Origin: Schinkia azotoformans LMG 9581
Lineage (GTDB): Bacteria > Bacillota > Bacilli > Bacillales > Bacillaceae_J
Reading direction: 5' to 3'
Length of the DNA stretch: 64,000 nucleotides
NCBI RefSeq assembly: GCF_000307855.1
Contig: NZ_AJLR01000039.1
Span: 1 to 64,000, forward strand
In this document: positions 18,586-26,537 of the stretch, in pieces
How the letters are laid out: each line of letters begins with the position of its first letter
Numbering within the stretch: position 1 is the stretch's first letter
Program-made: the position numbers and the translations under genes
The notes under the pieces: generated by a model
Database searches by the model: none
Told to the model about the DNA's origin: nothing
The model's input: only the letters and a program-made list of their open reading frames with translations

Positions 18586-20013
18586 TTATCGTAAATAAAT
18601 TCCTTCATTTCGTTTAATAACTTCTGTCTTTAGAAATTCTTCAAGCCCGTTTTCCGATATATACAAATCCTCCCCTATTAACTCTAACGGATTCGGATTT
18701 GCTCCATCCTCCAATGAGAAGATCCACCGGTTTTCAGCCTTTATTATTTCGTATTTATTCTGATCTGTAATAAGATTTACTTCAAATCCTGTGTTTTCCA
18801 GCGTTTCTCGGAAAGGAAAAAGGAGATTATTGTTTTTTATCACAGCATTCCCTTTTAAACTCACTTCTTTATCCCCGTAAAAAACATTTCTCTTATCAAT
18901 ATAATATAACGGAACGAATGAATTAGTCTGACTTTCATTTTTTTCAAAAAATAATGTTTTTAAGCTGCATAATTCTGATAGCTGTTTATCAAGCTCAGCT
19001 AACGTTATTTCCGTCATATCCTGATTTTGCTTGAGAAGCCACGACGCAAAGGCATCTTTAATCTCTGGCCGAAGATTTCCAAGCAGCTCTTTAGACATTT
19101 CTATTTCTTTTCCTTCACCTGTCGGACGGTCAAGAATAAAGGAAGGCAGAACGTTCCAGACCCATTCGTAATCGTGAGATTTTGGCCTTTTATAATTTTG
19201 CAAATATGCCTGAATGGCTAGTTCCTCTAATTTTTTGGCGTTATAATCTTTTGGAATAACGACTAATAATGGTGCTGTATATACTTGTCTATGATTAGAT
19301 TGCACGATAGTAAGTCCGTTATTAGACGGTAATTGTTTATGCCAATTATTATTAAAATCAATATCTTCATCAGTTGTATTTAATGAAAAAAAGGAAAGGT
19401 GAGGCTCGAACTTTTCAAGTTTATTTAATTGGACCTTTGACATATACAAAGGGAACAACGTTGTATCCTTTTTCGTCCATGCAAAATACGAAATATGTTC
19501 TTTATCAACACGTACCTCACTTAATGCACCTGAAAACCACCGATTTGATTTATTAACATCCTCTAATATGGTTACGGTGAAATTTTCTAAAAGCGGTGTT
19601 TCGTCATTTGAAAAAAGTTGAACAAAACCATTTTCTAGCCAATAGTCATTTTTAGCTTCATCAAATGGAACTGTATATTTAAATGTTATAAGTGATTCGC
19701 TCCCAACCTCGATACGATTATAATTTGATTCCTTCCTCGTTTCACAGTTCTCACCATTTGCAAATAGACATTCGAAATCTTTTGCTCCACTAGGAATTTT
19801 AATCAGGAAGCTGTCCTGACCTAGTTTTGAAACAGTTTGAGTGAACGAAAGTTGTCCATTTTTATGTACTATTTCAGCTTCAATCTCTAAATTTTCTATT
19901 TGCACTCTTTCAGTCGTTTTTTCAAGTTTGTCATACATTAGCCATTGATATCCTGTTAATCCCGCTATAATAATTATTAAGAATATCAAAATGATTATAA
20001 TTTTCTTTACCAT
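18586..20013 (-). CDS. Unidentified membrane-anchored extracellular protein
   Basis: A 475-residue protein with an N-terminal membrane segment (about 3-22) and a long extracytoplasmic part. The region around 40-190 is beta-rich. The segment 250-340 is helical and ends in a Leu-rich stretch. The last 100 residues resemble a copper-amine-oxidase-like stalk domain (VFYGDKEVSLKG near 375, then LLFPFRETLENTGFEV). I recognise no catalytic motif. The ATG at 20013 has ggggg five to six bases upstream, while the earlier ATG at 20043 has none. It sits between ylbG and rsmD, where B. subtilis has no such gene as far as I recall. Function unknown. Confidence 0.75.
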   Translation of the reverse strand: MVKKIIIILIFLIIIIAGLTGYQWLMYDKLEKTTERVQIENLEIEAEIVHKNGQLSFTQTVSKLGQDSFLIKIPSGAKDFECLFANGENCETRKESNYNRIEVGSESLITFKYTVPFDEAKNDYWLENGFVQLFSNDETPLLENFTVTILEDVNKSNRWFSGALSEVRVDKEHISYFAWTKKDTTLFPLYMSKVQLNKLEKFEPHLSFFSLNTTDEDIDFNNNWHKQLPSNNGLTIVQSNHRQVYTAPLLVVIPKDYNAKKLEELAIQAYLQNYKRPKSHDYEWVWNVLPSFILDRPTGEGKEIEMSKELLGNLRPEIKDAFASWLLKQNQDMTEITLAELDKQLSELCSLKTLFFEKNESQTNSFVPLYYIDKRNVFYGDKEVSLKGNAVIKNNNLLFPFRETLENTGFEVNLITDQNKYEIIKAENRWIFSLEDGANPNPLELIGEDLYISENGLEEFLKTEVIKRNEGIYLR

Positions 20014-20159
20014 ACATACCCCCGGACCGTAACTTGTAACCATATATTACGATACCAAAAATAAGAAGCGTTTAACATATGAAATTGAAAAAAAATTTTG
20101 ACGTTTTTTCAATCAATTGGTAAAGTGAAACTTGATTTGTATTGAAAGGAGCATGAATT

Positions 20160-20549
20160 ATGATACAGCGATTTATCGAACTCGGACAAGGATATTCTGA
20201 CCTATATGAACTTCTAGAAATTGCCAGAACAAATAAACATAGAGTTGTTCATTTCATGGCATTTCATACGAAAATGAATGAAAAAGATGTTACTTCTTTG
20301 GCTGTTGTCTTAAATCCAACAACAACAGGGGATTTTCAGCCGATTTACATCTGTAGAGAAGGCGTCCCAAATCCTGAAAAAAAGCCAAATAAGCGCTTTG
20401 GTTTATTTAAGCAATTAGCCGAGGAACTGGGAAAAGAAATTATTTCATTTGAGGTTAAGCCTTCTACGATTTTTGCCGAGACAGATCTTTATTATCAGCA
20501 TTTAGTAGGCATTCTTAGAATGAACCGTTTTATCCCGCCTATGCAGTAA
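20160..20549 (+). CDS. Conserved Bacillaceae protein of unknown function
   Basis: A 129-residue soluble protein, start ATG with gaaaggagc upstream. It has a mixed alpha/beta composition with the block YICREGVPNP near residue 64 and a C-terminal LYYQHLVGILRMNRFIPPM. Homologues beside ylbG in the B. cereus group have, as I recall, been labelled methylthioribose kinase. At 129 residues, with no kinase motif visible, I do not support that name. Confidence 0.8.
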   Translation: MIQRFIELGQGYSDLYELLEIARTNKHRVVHFMAFHTKMNEKDVTSLAVVLNPTTTGDFQPIYICREGVPNPEKKPNKRFGLFKQLAEELGKEIISFEVKPSTIFAETDLYYQHLVGILRMNRFIPPMQ

Positions 20550-20588
20550 AATAAAGGGGCTGACTCTTTGAGTCAGCCCCTTTATTTT
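20550..20588. terminator. Bidirectional terminator
   Basis: A stem of about 17 bp (aaataaaggggctgact with agtcagcccctttattt) around a 5-base loop, lying between convergent genes and fitting both. Confidence 0.92.
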
Positions 20589-20592
20589 TAAG

Positions 20593-20871
20593 TTAAATTC
20601 CAATTTTATAATCATACTCTTTTGCCTTATCCGGCTTAGAGTTTTCAAATTCAGTTTTCAAAAATGGTTTATATGAAAGATCCACTTTTTTTACAAACGA
20701 CAAGGATTTAATCTTATCAACAGCATCTTCCACTAGCTCCATATCCATATAGATCACGATATATTTAAGTTTTTTTGAAACATAATGGATATTTCCAAAA
20801 CGTTTTAATTGCTTAACTTGCTTTAAGGAATGAACCCAAACTATAATTCCCTGTCGATTACCAAAATTCAT
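20593..20871 (-). CDS. ylbG: DUF2129 family protein YlbG
   Basis: A 92-residue protein with the family signature [21 protein letters not shown] near the N-terminus and a ferredoxin-like alternation of strands and helices. It has a gggag Shine-Dalgarno sequence. It follows ricF in the conserved ylbF-ylbG order. Molecular role unknown. Confidence 0.92.
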   Translation of the reverse strand: MNFGNRQGIIVWVHSLKQVKQLKRFGNIHYVSKKLKYIVIYMDMELVEDAVDKIKSLSFVKKVDLSYKPFLKTEFENSKPDKAKEYDYKIGI

Positions 20872-20947
20872 AATTAAATCTCCCTTATAAAAACAATCAC
20901 ATTGTCAGAATAGCACGAAAATCTATTCTTTTGCAAGAATAACGTAT

Positions 20948-21385
20948 TTACCCACAGCTATGGCCTCCACTGCCACAACCACTACATCCTGACGACGATT
21001 CGAAAAATGGATCCCCTGTCGGTACTTTTATTTGCCGAGACACGGAATGACCGATTAAAACACTAATTTCATCCAAGAGGTTTTGCAATGCATTTTCGGC
21101 CTTTTTAAATTCATATACAGACTCTAATAGGTCCATATCTCTTTTTAATTCCCTCGTTTCTTTAATCACCTTTAAATAATCAGGGTGATATTTTCCAATT
21201 CGATGGACTTCTTCATATATTTCCTTTTGCTTTGTAAAGGCTTGGATTAAGTTCCTTGCCTTTTCGTCTTGTCTTAATTTATATAAACTCTGATAATAAT
21301 GGTCCACCACATCAGATTTAAGAATCATTTCAGACAACTCATCTGTAATATTGAGTATGTTCATCCTTTCTTCTGTTGCTAACAC
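20948..21385 (-). CDS. ricF: RicF (YlbF) regulator of RNA processing and development
   Basis: Subunit of the RicA-RicF-RicT (Y-) complex, which binds iron-sulfur clusters and steers RNase Y mRNA maturation, competence, biofilm and sporulation in B. subtilis. The helical body is followed by a Cys-rich tail with four cysteines in the last 14 residues (CSGCGSGGHSC), the likely cluster ligands. I chose the GTG at 21385 (ggaggtg upstream) because the protein then begins MLATEER, lining up with B. subtilis YlbF as I recall it and giving 145 residues. The upstream in-frame ATG codons lack support. Confidence 0.9.
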   Translation of the reverse strand: MLATEERMNILNITDELSEMILKSDVVDHYYQSLYKLRQDEKARNLIQAFTKQKEIYEEVHRIGKYHPDYLKVIKETRELKRDMDLLESVYEFKKAENALQNLLDEISVLIGHSVSRQIKVPTGDPFFESSSGCSGCGSGGHSCG

Positions 21386-21422
21386 CTTTTTTAACACCTC
21401 CCACATAATCATACCATGAAAG

Positions 21423-21776
21423 CTATATAGTTACATCAAATTCCTTCTGTATATTATAGGGGGTCCCATCATTATGGACGAGCTCCAGTTTGATTTGATG
21501 CTTTCCTGCTGGCAAGCCTTTTACAATAAAAGCGGCTGTATAAATATTATCGATTTTTTGATTATTTAAATAAAGTTGCATGTAACCGAATCCATTTTGA
21601 TTAATTTTTTTATGGTCTTTTTTTGAAAATGTAAAATTGGAAATTACGCATTCCACATAAATATCCTTACCCTTTACTTGGTGCTTAACAGACATAGGGT
21701 TTATATTTGAAGCCATTGCCGGATTGACCATCATAAAGAAAATCAGAGAGGTGATGACAAGTATCATTTTTTTCAC
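21423..21776 (-). CDS. Small secreted protein of unknown function
   Basis: A 117-residue protein with a signal peptide (basic start, hydrophobic core about residues 3-18, cleavage expected after AMA near 22). A beta-rich mature part ends in LPAGKHQIKLELVHNDGTPY, a pattern seen in immunoglobulin-like extracellular domains. I chose the GTG at 21776, behind aaaggtggg. It lies between ylbE and ricF. No enzyme motif is visible. Confidence 0.7.
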   Translation of the reverse strand: MKKMILVITSLIFFMMVNPAMASNINPMSVKHQVKGKDIYVECVISNFTFSKKDHKKINQNGFGYMQLYLNNQKIDNIYTAAFIVKGLPAGKHQIKLELVHNDGTPYNIQKEFDVTI

Positions 21777-21857
21777 AGCATATCCCACCTTTAAATGTTT
21801 ATTTCTTTGTCTTATTGTTGTCTTCCATGGCAAAAATTAATCTTAAACGGACAAATA

Positions 21858-21882
21858 AAAAAAGGGCCGATGGCCCAATTTA
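21858..21882 (-). terminator. Terminator after ylbE
   Basis: On the minus strand, ttgggcc and ggccctt arms around cat-type bases precede a run of seven T. It ends the ylbD-ylbE transcript five bases after the ylbE stop. Confidence 0.8.
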
Positions 21883-21886
21883 TGTT

Positions 21887-22126
21887 TTAATTATTATCGC
21901 CCATCACATTCATCATACCAAGGAGCATGTTGGCAAATTGGATACCTTCATTTAGCCGATCCATTCTTTGCGGGAAAGTTCTGCCATAAAAAATTTTTGC
22001 TTCCTGTTCAATTTCAAATACCTTTTCAGGGCTTCTCGACAACTTACGATACCATCCTGGATTTTCACGGACAAACATGAGCATATCAGGTCTACCTTGC
22101 AAATAAGATTGGATTTCGCGGCGCAT
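21887..22126 (-). CDS. ylbE: YlbE-like protein
   Basis: A 79-residue protein beginning MRREIQSYLQGRPDML, with FVRENPGWYRKLSRSP (about 18-33) and a hydrophobic, methionine-rich C-terminus. This matches the YlbE-like family. It follows ylbD by 23 bases. Function unknown. Confidence 0.88.
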   Translation of the reverse strand: MRREIQSYLQGRPDMLMFVRENPGWYRKLSRSPEKVFEIEQEAKIFYGRTFPQRMDRLNEGIQFANMLLGMMNVMGDNN

Positions 22127-22149
22127 TTTTCAAACAACTCCAAACGGAT

Positions 22150-22575
22150 TTAATCCTTATTATATTGAAAAGGCTGACGAGGGTTTCTTGGACCGTTCAT
22201 TCGTGGATTATTATTTGTGTTGTTTTGTTTAAAACCTTGGAATTGTTCAATGATTTGTTGGACGTTCGCAATGGCCCCACTTACATTACTAATATGCTTT
22301 TGCATTTCATTCATATCGATATTTTTAACAATTGACAAAATCTGGCTCATGAAGTCAGAATCCTTTTTTGGGTTGTCCTTTTTAGTTGCTATTTCGCTTA
22401 CATTTTCAAAACCAGATCTATACTTTTCCCACATGGAATCCTCTTCTCCAAACATATACCAATCTTCAAAAAGTTCCTGCCAGCTTTTCTCTTTTGAACG
22501 GACTTCTTTCACTATTCCAGGATGACGTTCTACAAACTTTTTAAATTCAGCAACCTTCGGATGTAGCTTCCCCAT
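22150..22575 (-). CDS. ylbD: Spore coat protein YlbD
   Basis: A 141-residue protein with the family N-terminus MGKLHPKVAEFKKFVERHPG, a tryptophan-rich segment WQELFEDWYMFGEEDSMW near 37-54, and a low-complexity Asn/Arg/Pro-rich tail. YlbD is reported in the B. subtilis spore coat. The ATG at 22575 was chosen because gaggtg is 6 bases upstream. Confidence 0.88.
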   Translation of the reverse strand: MGKLHPKVAEFKKFVERHPGIVKEVRSKEKSWQELFEDWYMFGEEDSMWEKYRSGFENVSEIATKKDNPKKDSDFMSQILSIVKNIDMNEMQKHISNVSGAIANVQQIIEQFQGFKQNNTNNNPRMNGPRNPRQPFQYNKD

Positions 22576-22671
22576 AATATTCACCTCAATGGTATCAGAT
22601 ACGCCTTAGCATAAATTACATATTTGGCCTACTATAGGTTACTAACATCTGCGCTCAAATGTCCGCCCATT

Positions 22672-23715
22672 TTACCATGCCTTTATAAAATTTTGAGTAT
22701 AATACTTCTCATACACCCCAACCCCTAAGTGGGTAAATTCTTTATTTAAAAGGGTTGTACGATGCCCTTCACTATTCAGCCATCCCTCTACAGCTGAGAT
22801 GGCATCAACATAACGTGCAGCTATATTTTCACCTGCCACCCTAAAATCAACACCTCCGTTAACTAAGCGGTCGGATAAATCTCCCTGAGTTGGTGAACTA
22901 TGTGAAAAATACTCCTCTTCAAACATTTCCCTTGAGTGGCTATAGGCAACAACAGCCGTTGATTCATCCCAATTTACATGACTTAACCCATTACGTTCTC
23001 TTACTACATTCGTCATATCTAATATTTGCAAAGCCTTCCCCTTTTCAATTTCATACCACATTTTAGAGTCAATTTCCTTCGCAGAAATTAAATTACCTCG
23101 ATATACAAGCTCGTACGGCCTAATTTTAACCAACGTTTCTGCATCAAGAAACCTTATACTAGAAACCGTTCTACTAAATTTATCAATATAGACTTGGGCC
23201 CATATATTTTTATATTGGATGAGCGGTACAGTTTCCACCTCTTCGTTCGTTAATTCGAATTGGTATAAATTTTTATCAACTTCCAATGCAATTTTATCTG
23301 AAAGATTAACTATCGTTTCCAGGGTATTACGGGTTTGACCAATTTGAAAGGGGGCAATCTCATTGTTTTCGCCCATCACATACACGGTGACTACTTTGTC
23401 ATTTTCTATTCCTATTTGGCAATAGTTGGCGAGAGATTCATTATAGATCCACCAATCATAATCATATTCTGACGCATCTATTCTTCGTGGTTGTCCTAGT
23501 AATTCAATTACATCTTCCCTGTCTTTTCCAATTAACTCGTACAGCTTCCTTGTTTCCTTCGGAAAAGGTAACTCTATTTCTTTCTCTCCCATGCCTAGAT
23601 TCATCGGTTTAGTAGAGGTTGTCTGTACTGTTTCACTAGGTAATCTTACGAAGATAATAGCTAATACGAGCACCGAAGTTAATAGTATAAAAAAAGAAAG
23701 GATGTTTTTTCTCAT
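22672..23715 (-). CDS. ylbC: Secreted CAP-domain protein YlbC
   Basis: The 347-residue protein has an N-terminal membrane segment or signal (about 5-25) and a CAP-associated N-terminal domain (about 55-200). A C-terminal CAP/SCP domain has MTNVVRERNGLSHVNWDES, then YSHSREMFEEEYFSHSSP with the conserved His and Glu residues, and HRTTLLNKEFTHLGVG. It has an aggggggc Shine-Dalgarno sequence. CAP proteins are secreted, often with peptidoglycan or lipid partners. The target is unknown. Confidence 0.9.
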   Translation of the reverse strand: MRKNILSFFILLTSVLVLAIIFVRLPSETVQTTSTKPMNLGMGEKEIELPFPKETRKLYELIGKDREDVIELLGQPRRIDASEYDYDWWIYNESLANYCQIGIENDKVVTVYVMGENNEIAPFQIGQTRNTLETIVNLSDKIALEVDKNLYQFELTNEEVETVPLIQYKNIWAQVYIDKFSRTVSSIRFLDAETLVKIRPYELVYRGNLISAKEIDSKMWYEIEKGKALQILDMTNVVRERNGLSHVNWDESTAVVAYSHSREMFEEEYFSHSSPTQGDLSDRLVNGGVDFRVAGENIAARYVDAISAVEGWLNSEGHRTTLLNKEFTHLGVGVYEKYYTQNFIKAW

Positions 23716-23884
23716 AAAATGCCCCCCTGCTTGTCCTTACTTTCTATACCATTATATAGGCGGGATTTAATTTTATTCCTTAGAAAAACAAGATATTTGT
23801 CCACAATGGCAAATATCAATGTACCTAAAGGCCCTCTTTTCTTATACTATAATCCTTAAAAATTAAACTTATAGTATAAAAAAA

Positions 23885-23912
23885 TAGAGGTGCCTTCCTA
23901 AGAAGGCACCTC
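23885..23912 (-). terminator. Terminator after ylbB
   Basis: The stem aggtgcctt with aaggcacct around a 6-base loop is followed on the minus strand by ctattttttta. It lies 12 bases past the ylbB stop. Confidence 0.85.
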
Positions 23913-23924
23913 CGCTTAAGTATA

Positions 23925-24347
23925 TTACATCTGTGGCGGTTCGGATATTTCACTTAGAGCATATCCTGCTTTTTGGTCAGAATCATTTTCAACAGCGAGA
24001 TCACCCAGTGACACAATTCCTACTAACTGGCCATTTTCGACAACAGGAAGACGACGGATTTGTTTTTCCGCCATGATTTGTGCTGCTTCATGAACGGACG
24101 AAGTAGGGGAGACTGTTATTAATTCTTGGCTCATAAGGTTGGTTACGGCATTGGAGCCTGAACGTTTTTCCGCAATTCCCCTGACTACTAAATCCCGATC
24201 CGTAATCATCCCTAATAAATTTCCATTTTCTACAATCGGGATAGCTCCTACATTTAAATCCTTCATTTTTGTCGCTACTTCAAAAGCATTATCCACTGGT
24301 GTACAGTACTCAACATTAGTTGACATTACATCACGAACACTTTTCAT
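23925..24347 (-). CDS. ylbB: CBS-domain protein YlbB
   Basis: A 140-residue protein made of two CBS repeats (about 1-60 and 66-125), with GAIPIVENGNLLGMITDRDLV in the first and RRLPVVENGQLVGIVSLGDLA in the second. Such stand-alone pairs bind adenine nucleotides. The ATG at 24347 has ggagga 7 bases upstream. It lies between two CAP-domain genes. The ligand is not deducible. Confidence 0.9.
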   Translation of the reverse strand: MKSVRDVMSTNVEYCTPVDNAFEVATKMKDLNVGAIPIVENGNLLGMITDRDLVVRGIAEKRSGSNAVTNLMSQELITVSPTSSVHEAAQIMAEKQIRRLPVVENGQLVGIVSLGDLAVENDSDQKAGYALSEISEPPQM

Positions 24348-24365
24348 AAGGGATTCCTCCAAATA

Positions 24366-24998
24366 CTATTTTTTAATAAACATTTGTGTCCAATAGTGCT
24401 GGTATGACCCACCCTTAGCATAACCAACCCCAATGTGGGTCATTCTTGAATCTAAAATATTTTGTCGATGTCCTGGGCTATTCATCCAAGAGTTTACAAC
24501 TTCTTGTGGTGAGGTTTGACCCGCTGCAATATTTTCTGCTGCAGCTGTATATCGAATACCAAAGTTTTTCATCATCGTGAATGGTGATCCGTAAGTTGGC
24601 GACGTATGGCTAAAATAATTCTTATCCCTCATATCAACGGATTTATAACGTGCCACTCTTGATAGTTCCCAGTCGGTAGCTAAAGCTGGGAGCCCATATT
24701 TAGCTCTTTGTTGGTTTGTTAATTGAATAACCTGTGTTTCAATGCTTTTTTCTCCATTCATGGTTGGGATATTCAATTTTTGTTTTGGATAAATCAATGC
24801 CGGATTTTTAATTTGTGGGTTTGCCTGGATCAATTCACTTAAACCAATTTGATACCTTACAGCAATTTTCCACATCGTATCACCCGGTTGAACGGTATAA
24901 GTTTGCGTTTGTGCATTCCCTATTGCGGCCCCTGCTCCGAGCATTAATAAAAATAAAACGGATACAATAAACTTTTTCAGGCAAAAAACTCCTTTCAT
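24366..24998 (-). CDS. Secreted LysM and CAP-domain protein
   Basis: A protein of about 210 residues with a signal peptide, one LysM domain (TYTVQPGDTMWKIAVRY, then NPALIYPKQKLNIP) and a C-terminal CAP domain (SPQEVVNSWMNSPGHRQNILDSRMTHIGVGYA). It is related to B. subtilis YkwD and SafA-like LysM proteins and is expected on peptidoglycan or the spore surface. The ATG at 24998 has no Shine-Dalgarno sequence. A perfect aaaggagt lies inside the frame, eight bases before a CTG at 24980, which would start the signal peptide at MKKFIVSVLF. The true start may be that CTG. Confidence 0.85.
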   Translation of the reverse strand: MKGVFCLKKFIVSVLFLLMLGAGAAIGNAQTQTYTVQPGDTMWKIAVRYQIGLSELIQANPQIKNPALIYPKQKLNIPTMNGEKSIETQVIQLTNQQRAKYGLPALATDWELSRVARYKSVDMRDKNYFSHTSPTYGSPFTMMKNFGIRYTAAAENIAAGQTSPQEVVNSWMNSPGHRQNILDSRMTHIGVGYAKGGSYQHYWTQMFIKK

Positions 24999-25155
24999 GA
25001 AATTGTTATTTTGACTTTTATATTGTGACCAAAATATTAAAAATTTCTCATACAAAATTTTTTCAAAAGGAACTTTTTTCGAGTCTTTATTGCATCTTAA
25101 ACGCTTTTCTTCTATTATAGATTTAGAGTGTTTTGAAATTTAGGAGGGATACATA

Positions 25156-25521
25156 GTGAGATTTGAAGGAACGGGGCTAGATGACAAAGTATATGATATT
25201 TCACTGCTTCGCAAAGTACTAGGTGAATATCAATTATTATCTAGAGAACAATGGGATTATGAGCGTATTTCATTTGACCGCAAATTTGAACAATTAGATA
25301 CGAAAGAAGTATTTTATTTACGTGTTCAAGGCTATGCAGTAGAAGGTAATGTTGATTCTAATCATGCTAAAATTAAACTTTTAACACCAATCCTTGGTAA
25401 ACATTATTACCCACATGGTGTTGAATATGGTGATGATGAAGTAATACCAAATAATGTAGTAGAAAAATCAAAATCAATTCTCGAAGTTGTAAGCAAACAA
25501 TTAGCAGAAGCTGTAAAATAA
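25156..25521 (+). CDS. YugN-like family protein (ylbA position)
   Basis: A 121-residue soluble protein that begins MRFEGTGLDDKVYDIS and matches the YugN-like family of Bacillaceae. The start is GTG behind taggaggg. The location beside ylbB corresponds to ylbA in B. subtilis. Function unknown. Its TAA is followed directly by repeat copy B. Confidence 0.8.
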   Translation: MRFEGTGLDDKVYDISLLRKVLGEYQLLSREQWDYERISFDRKFEQLDTKEVFYLRVQGYAVEGNVDSNHAKIKLLTPILGKHYYPHGVEYGDDEVIPNNVVEKSKSILEVVSKQLAEAVK

Positions 25522-25580
25522 GAAAAGCGGAAGCGCCCGATTAGTGAAGTCCACTAGTCGCTAGGTGCTGGGGCTAGACA
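25522..25580 (+). repeat. Stop-codon-linked repeat, copy B (short form)
   Basis: The element reads gaaaagcggaagcgcc at the 5' end and gctggggctagaca at the 3' end, 59 bases. It begins at the first base after the YugN-like stop codon. Thirteen bases later a terminator begins (25594-25626). Orientation relative to the upstream gene is the same as in all other full copies. Confidence 0.85.
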
Positions 25581-25593
25581 TAAACGACAGCAA

Positions 25594-25626
25594 AAAGACG
25601 CATGAGGGAAAGCCCCATGCGTCTTT
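25594..25626. terminator. Bidirectional terminator
   Basis: The arms aaagacgcatg and catgcgtcttt flank an 11-base loop that can pair further. It sits between the YugN-like gene with its repeat copy and the convergent Asp23-family gene. Confidence 0.88.
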
Positions 25627-25627
25627 G

Positions 25628-25984
25628 TTATTTTTCTTCTTTCATACGAATTGAATCGATCATTACATTTACACCGCTGACCTCGATACCGGTCATTATT
25701 TTAATTTCATCAATAATTCTTTTTTGAAGTTCAATGCATAAATCGCAAATATTTTCTTCCAGATAGACAGAGACTTTGATGTCAATTAATAGTTCCTCTT
25801 CGTTTTGATTAATGCTGATTCCTCGTTGGTTCCCCTTTTTATTTACAACCCGGATAAAATCATCTTTAAAATCGGAAACAGTACTGGCTATTCCCTCCAT
25901 TTCGTCTATAACGATGGATGAAATAATCGCAAAAACGTCCTCTGAAATATTTAAAGTTCCCCTTTCCAGCATTTTCTTAATCAT
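25628..25984 (-). CDS. Asp23/Gls24-family protein
   Basis: A 118-residue protein resembling alkaline-shock (Asp23/Gls24) proteins: GTLNISEDVFAIISSIVIDEMEGI near the N-terminus and a central strand-rich region VSVYLEENICDLCIELQKRI. Relatives include membrane-associated envelope-stress proteins and the AmaP partner family. The ATG at 25984 is favoured because ggagg is 7 bases upstream; the ATG at 25990 would be too close. Confidence 0.8.
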   Translation of the reverse strand: MIKKMLERGTLNISEDVFAIISSIVIDEMEGIASTVSDFKDDFIRVVNKKGNQRGISINQNEEELLIDIKVSVYLEENICDLCIELQKRIIDEIKIMTGIEVSGVNVMIDSIRMKEEK

Positions 25985-26006
25985 TTTCATTCCTCCATTA
26001 ATTGAT

Positions 26007-26507
26007 TCAATGTAACTCCCATTTTAAAAATGGCGCTTCCTTCGCTATACGGCGCATCCCAAGCTTCTCAAGAATTCTGATTGATGCCATGTTTGTTTGC
26101 TCGCATTCTGCCGTTATTTTCATCGCATTTCCGCTTTTAAATAACCAATCTGCAACAGCCTGAACAGCTTCATAACCAAATCCTTGATTACGATAAGAAG
26201 CAATGATTTCGTACCCAAGATCGATCGTTTTAGCATCATTTGGAAAACATTTAAGCCTTATGGAACCAATTAATTTTCTTTCGTAGGCATCAATGATCAA
26301 CCAGATTTGCAGATTATCCGTCCGAGGCGCCTTTTCAAGCATTTCGATATAATATGGTAAAATACTTTTCAACTGGATGGACGGCCAATCTGAGGGTATG
26401 AAAATGGGCGATCGTTCCTCCAATTCCTTACGGTTCAAAATGATTGATTTTGCCAAATCCAACGGACACTTCATCAAAAGCAGCCGGTCTGTAAAAATTT
26501 GAGCCAA
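26007..26507 (-). CDS. GNAT-family N-acetyltransferase
   Basis: A protein of about 166 residues related to RimJ/RimL acetyltransferases, with FTDRLLL at the start, the acetyl-CoA loop SYRNQGFGYEAVQAVADWLF (about 104-123) and MASIRILEKLGMRR near the end. Aaaggag lies directly before an ATG at 26516, with in-frame TTG codons at 26513 and 26507. Spacing favours the TTG at 26507, but this is not certain. The substrate is unknown. Confidence 0.82.
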   Translation of the reverse strand: MAQIFTDRLLLMKCPLDLAKSIILNRKELEERSPIFIPSDWPSIQLKSILPYYIEMLEKAPRTDNLQIWLIIDAYERKLIGSIRLKCFPNDAKTIDLGYEIIASYRNQGFGYEAVQAVADWLFKSGNAMKITAECEQTNMASIRILEKLGMRRIAKEAPFLKWELH

Positions 26508-26537
26508 AATCAACATCTCCTTTGTCCCAGTCTTCTT

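Noticed and set aside
20160-20549. Methylthioribose kinase
   Set aside because: I recall this label on homologues, but the protein is only 129 residues and lacks kinase motifs.
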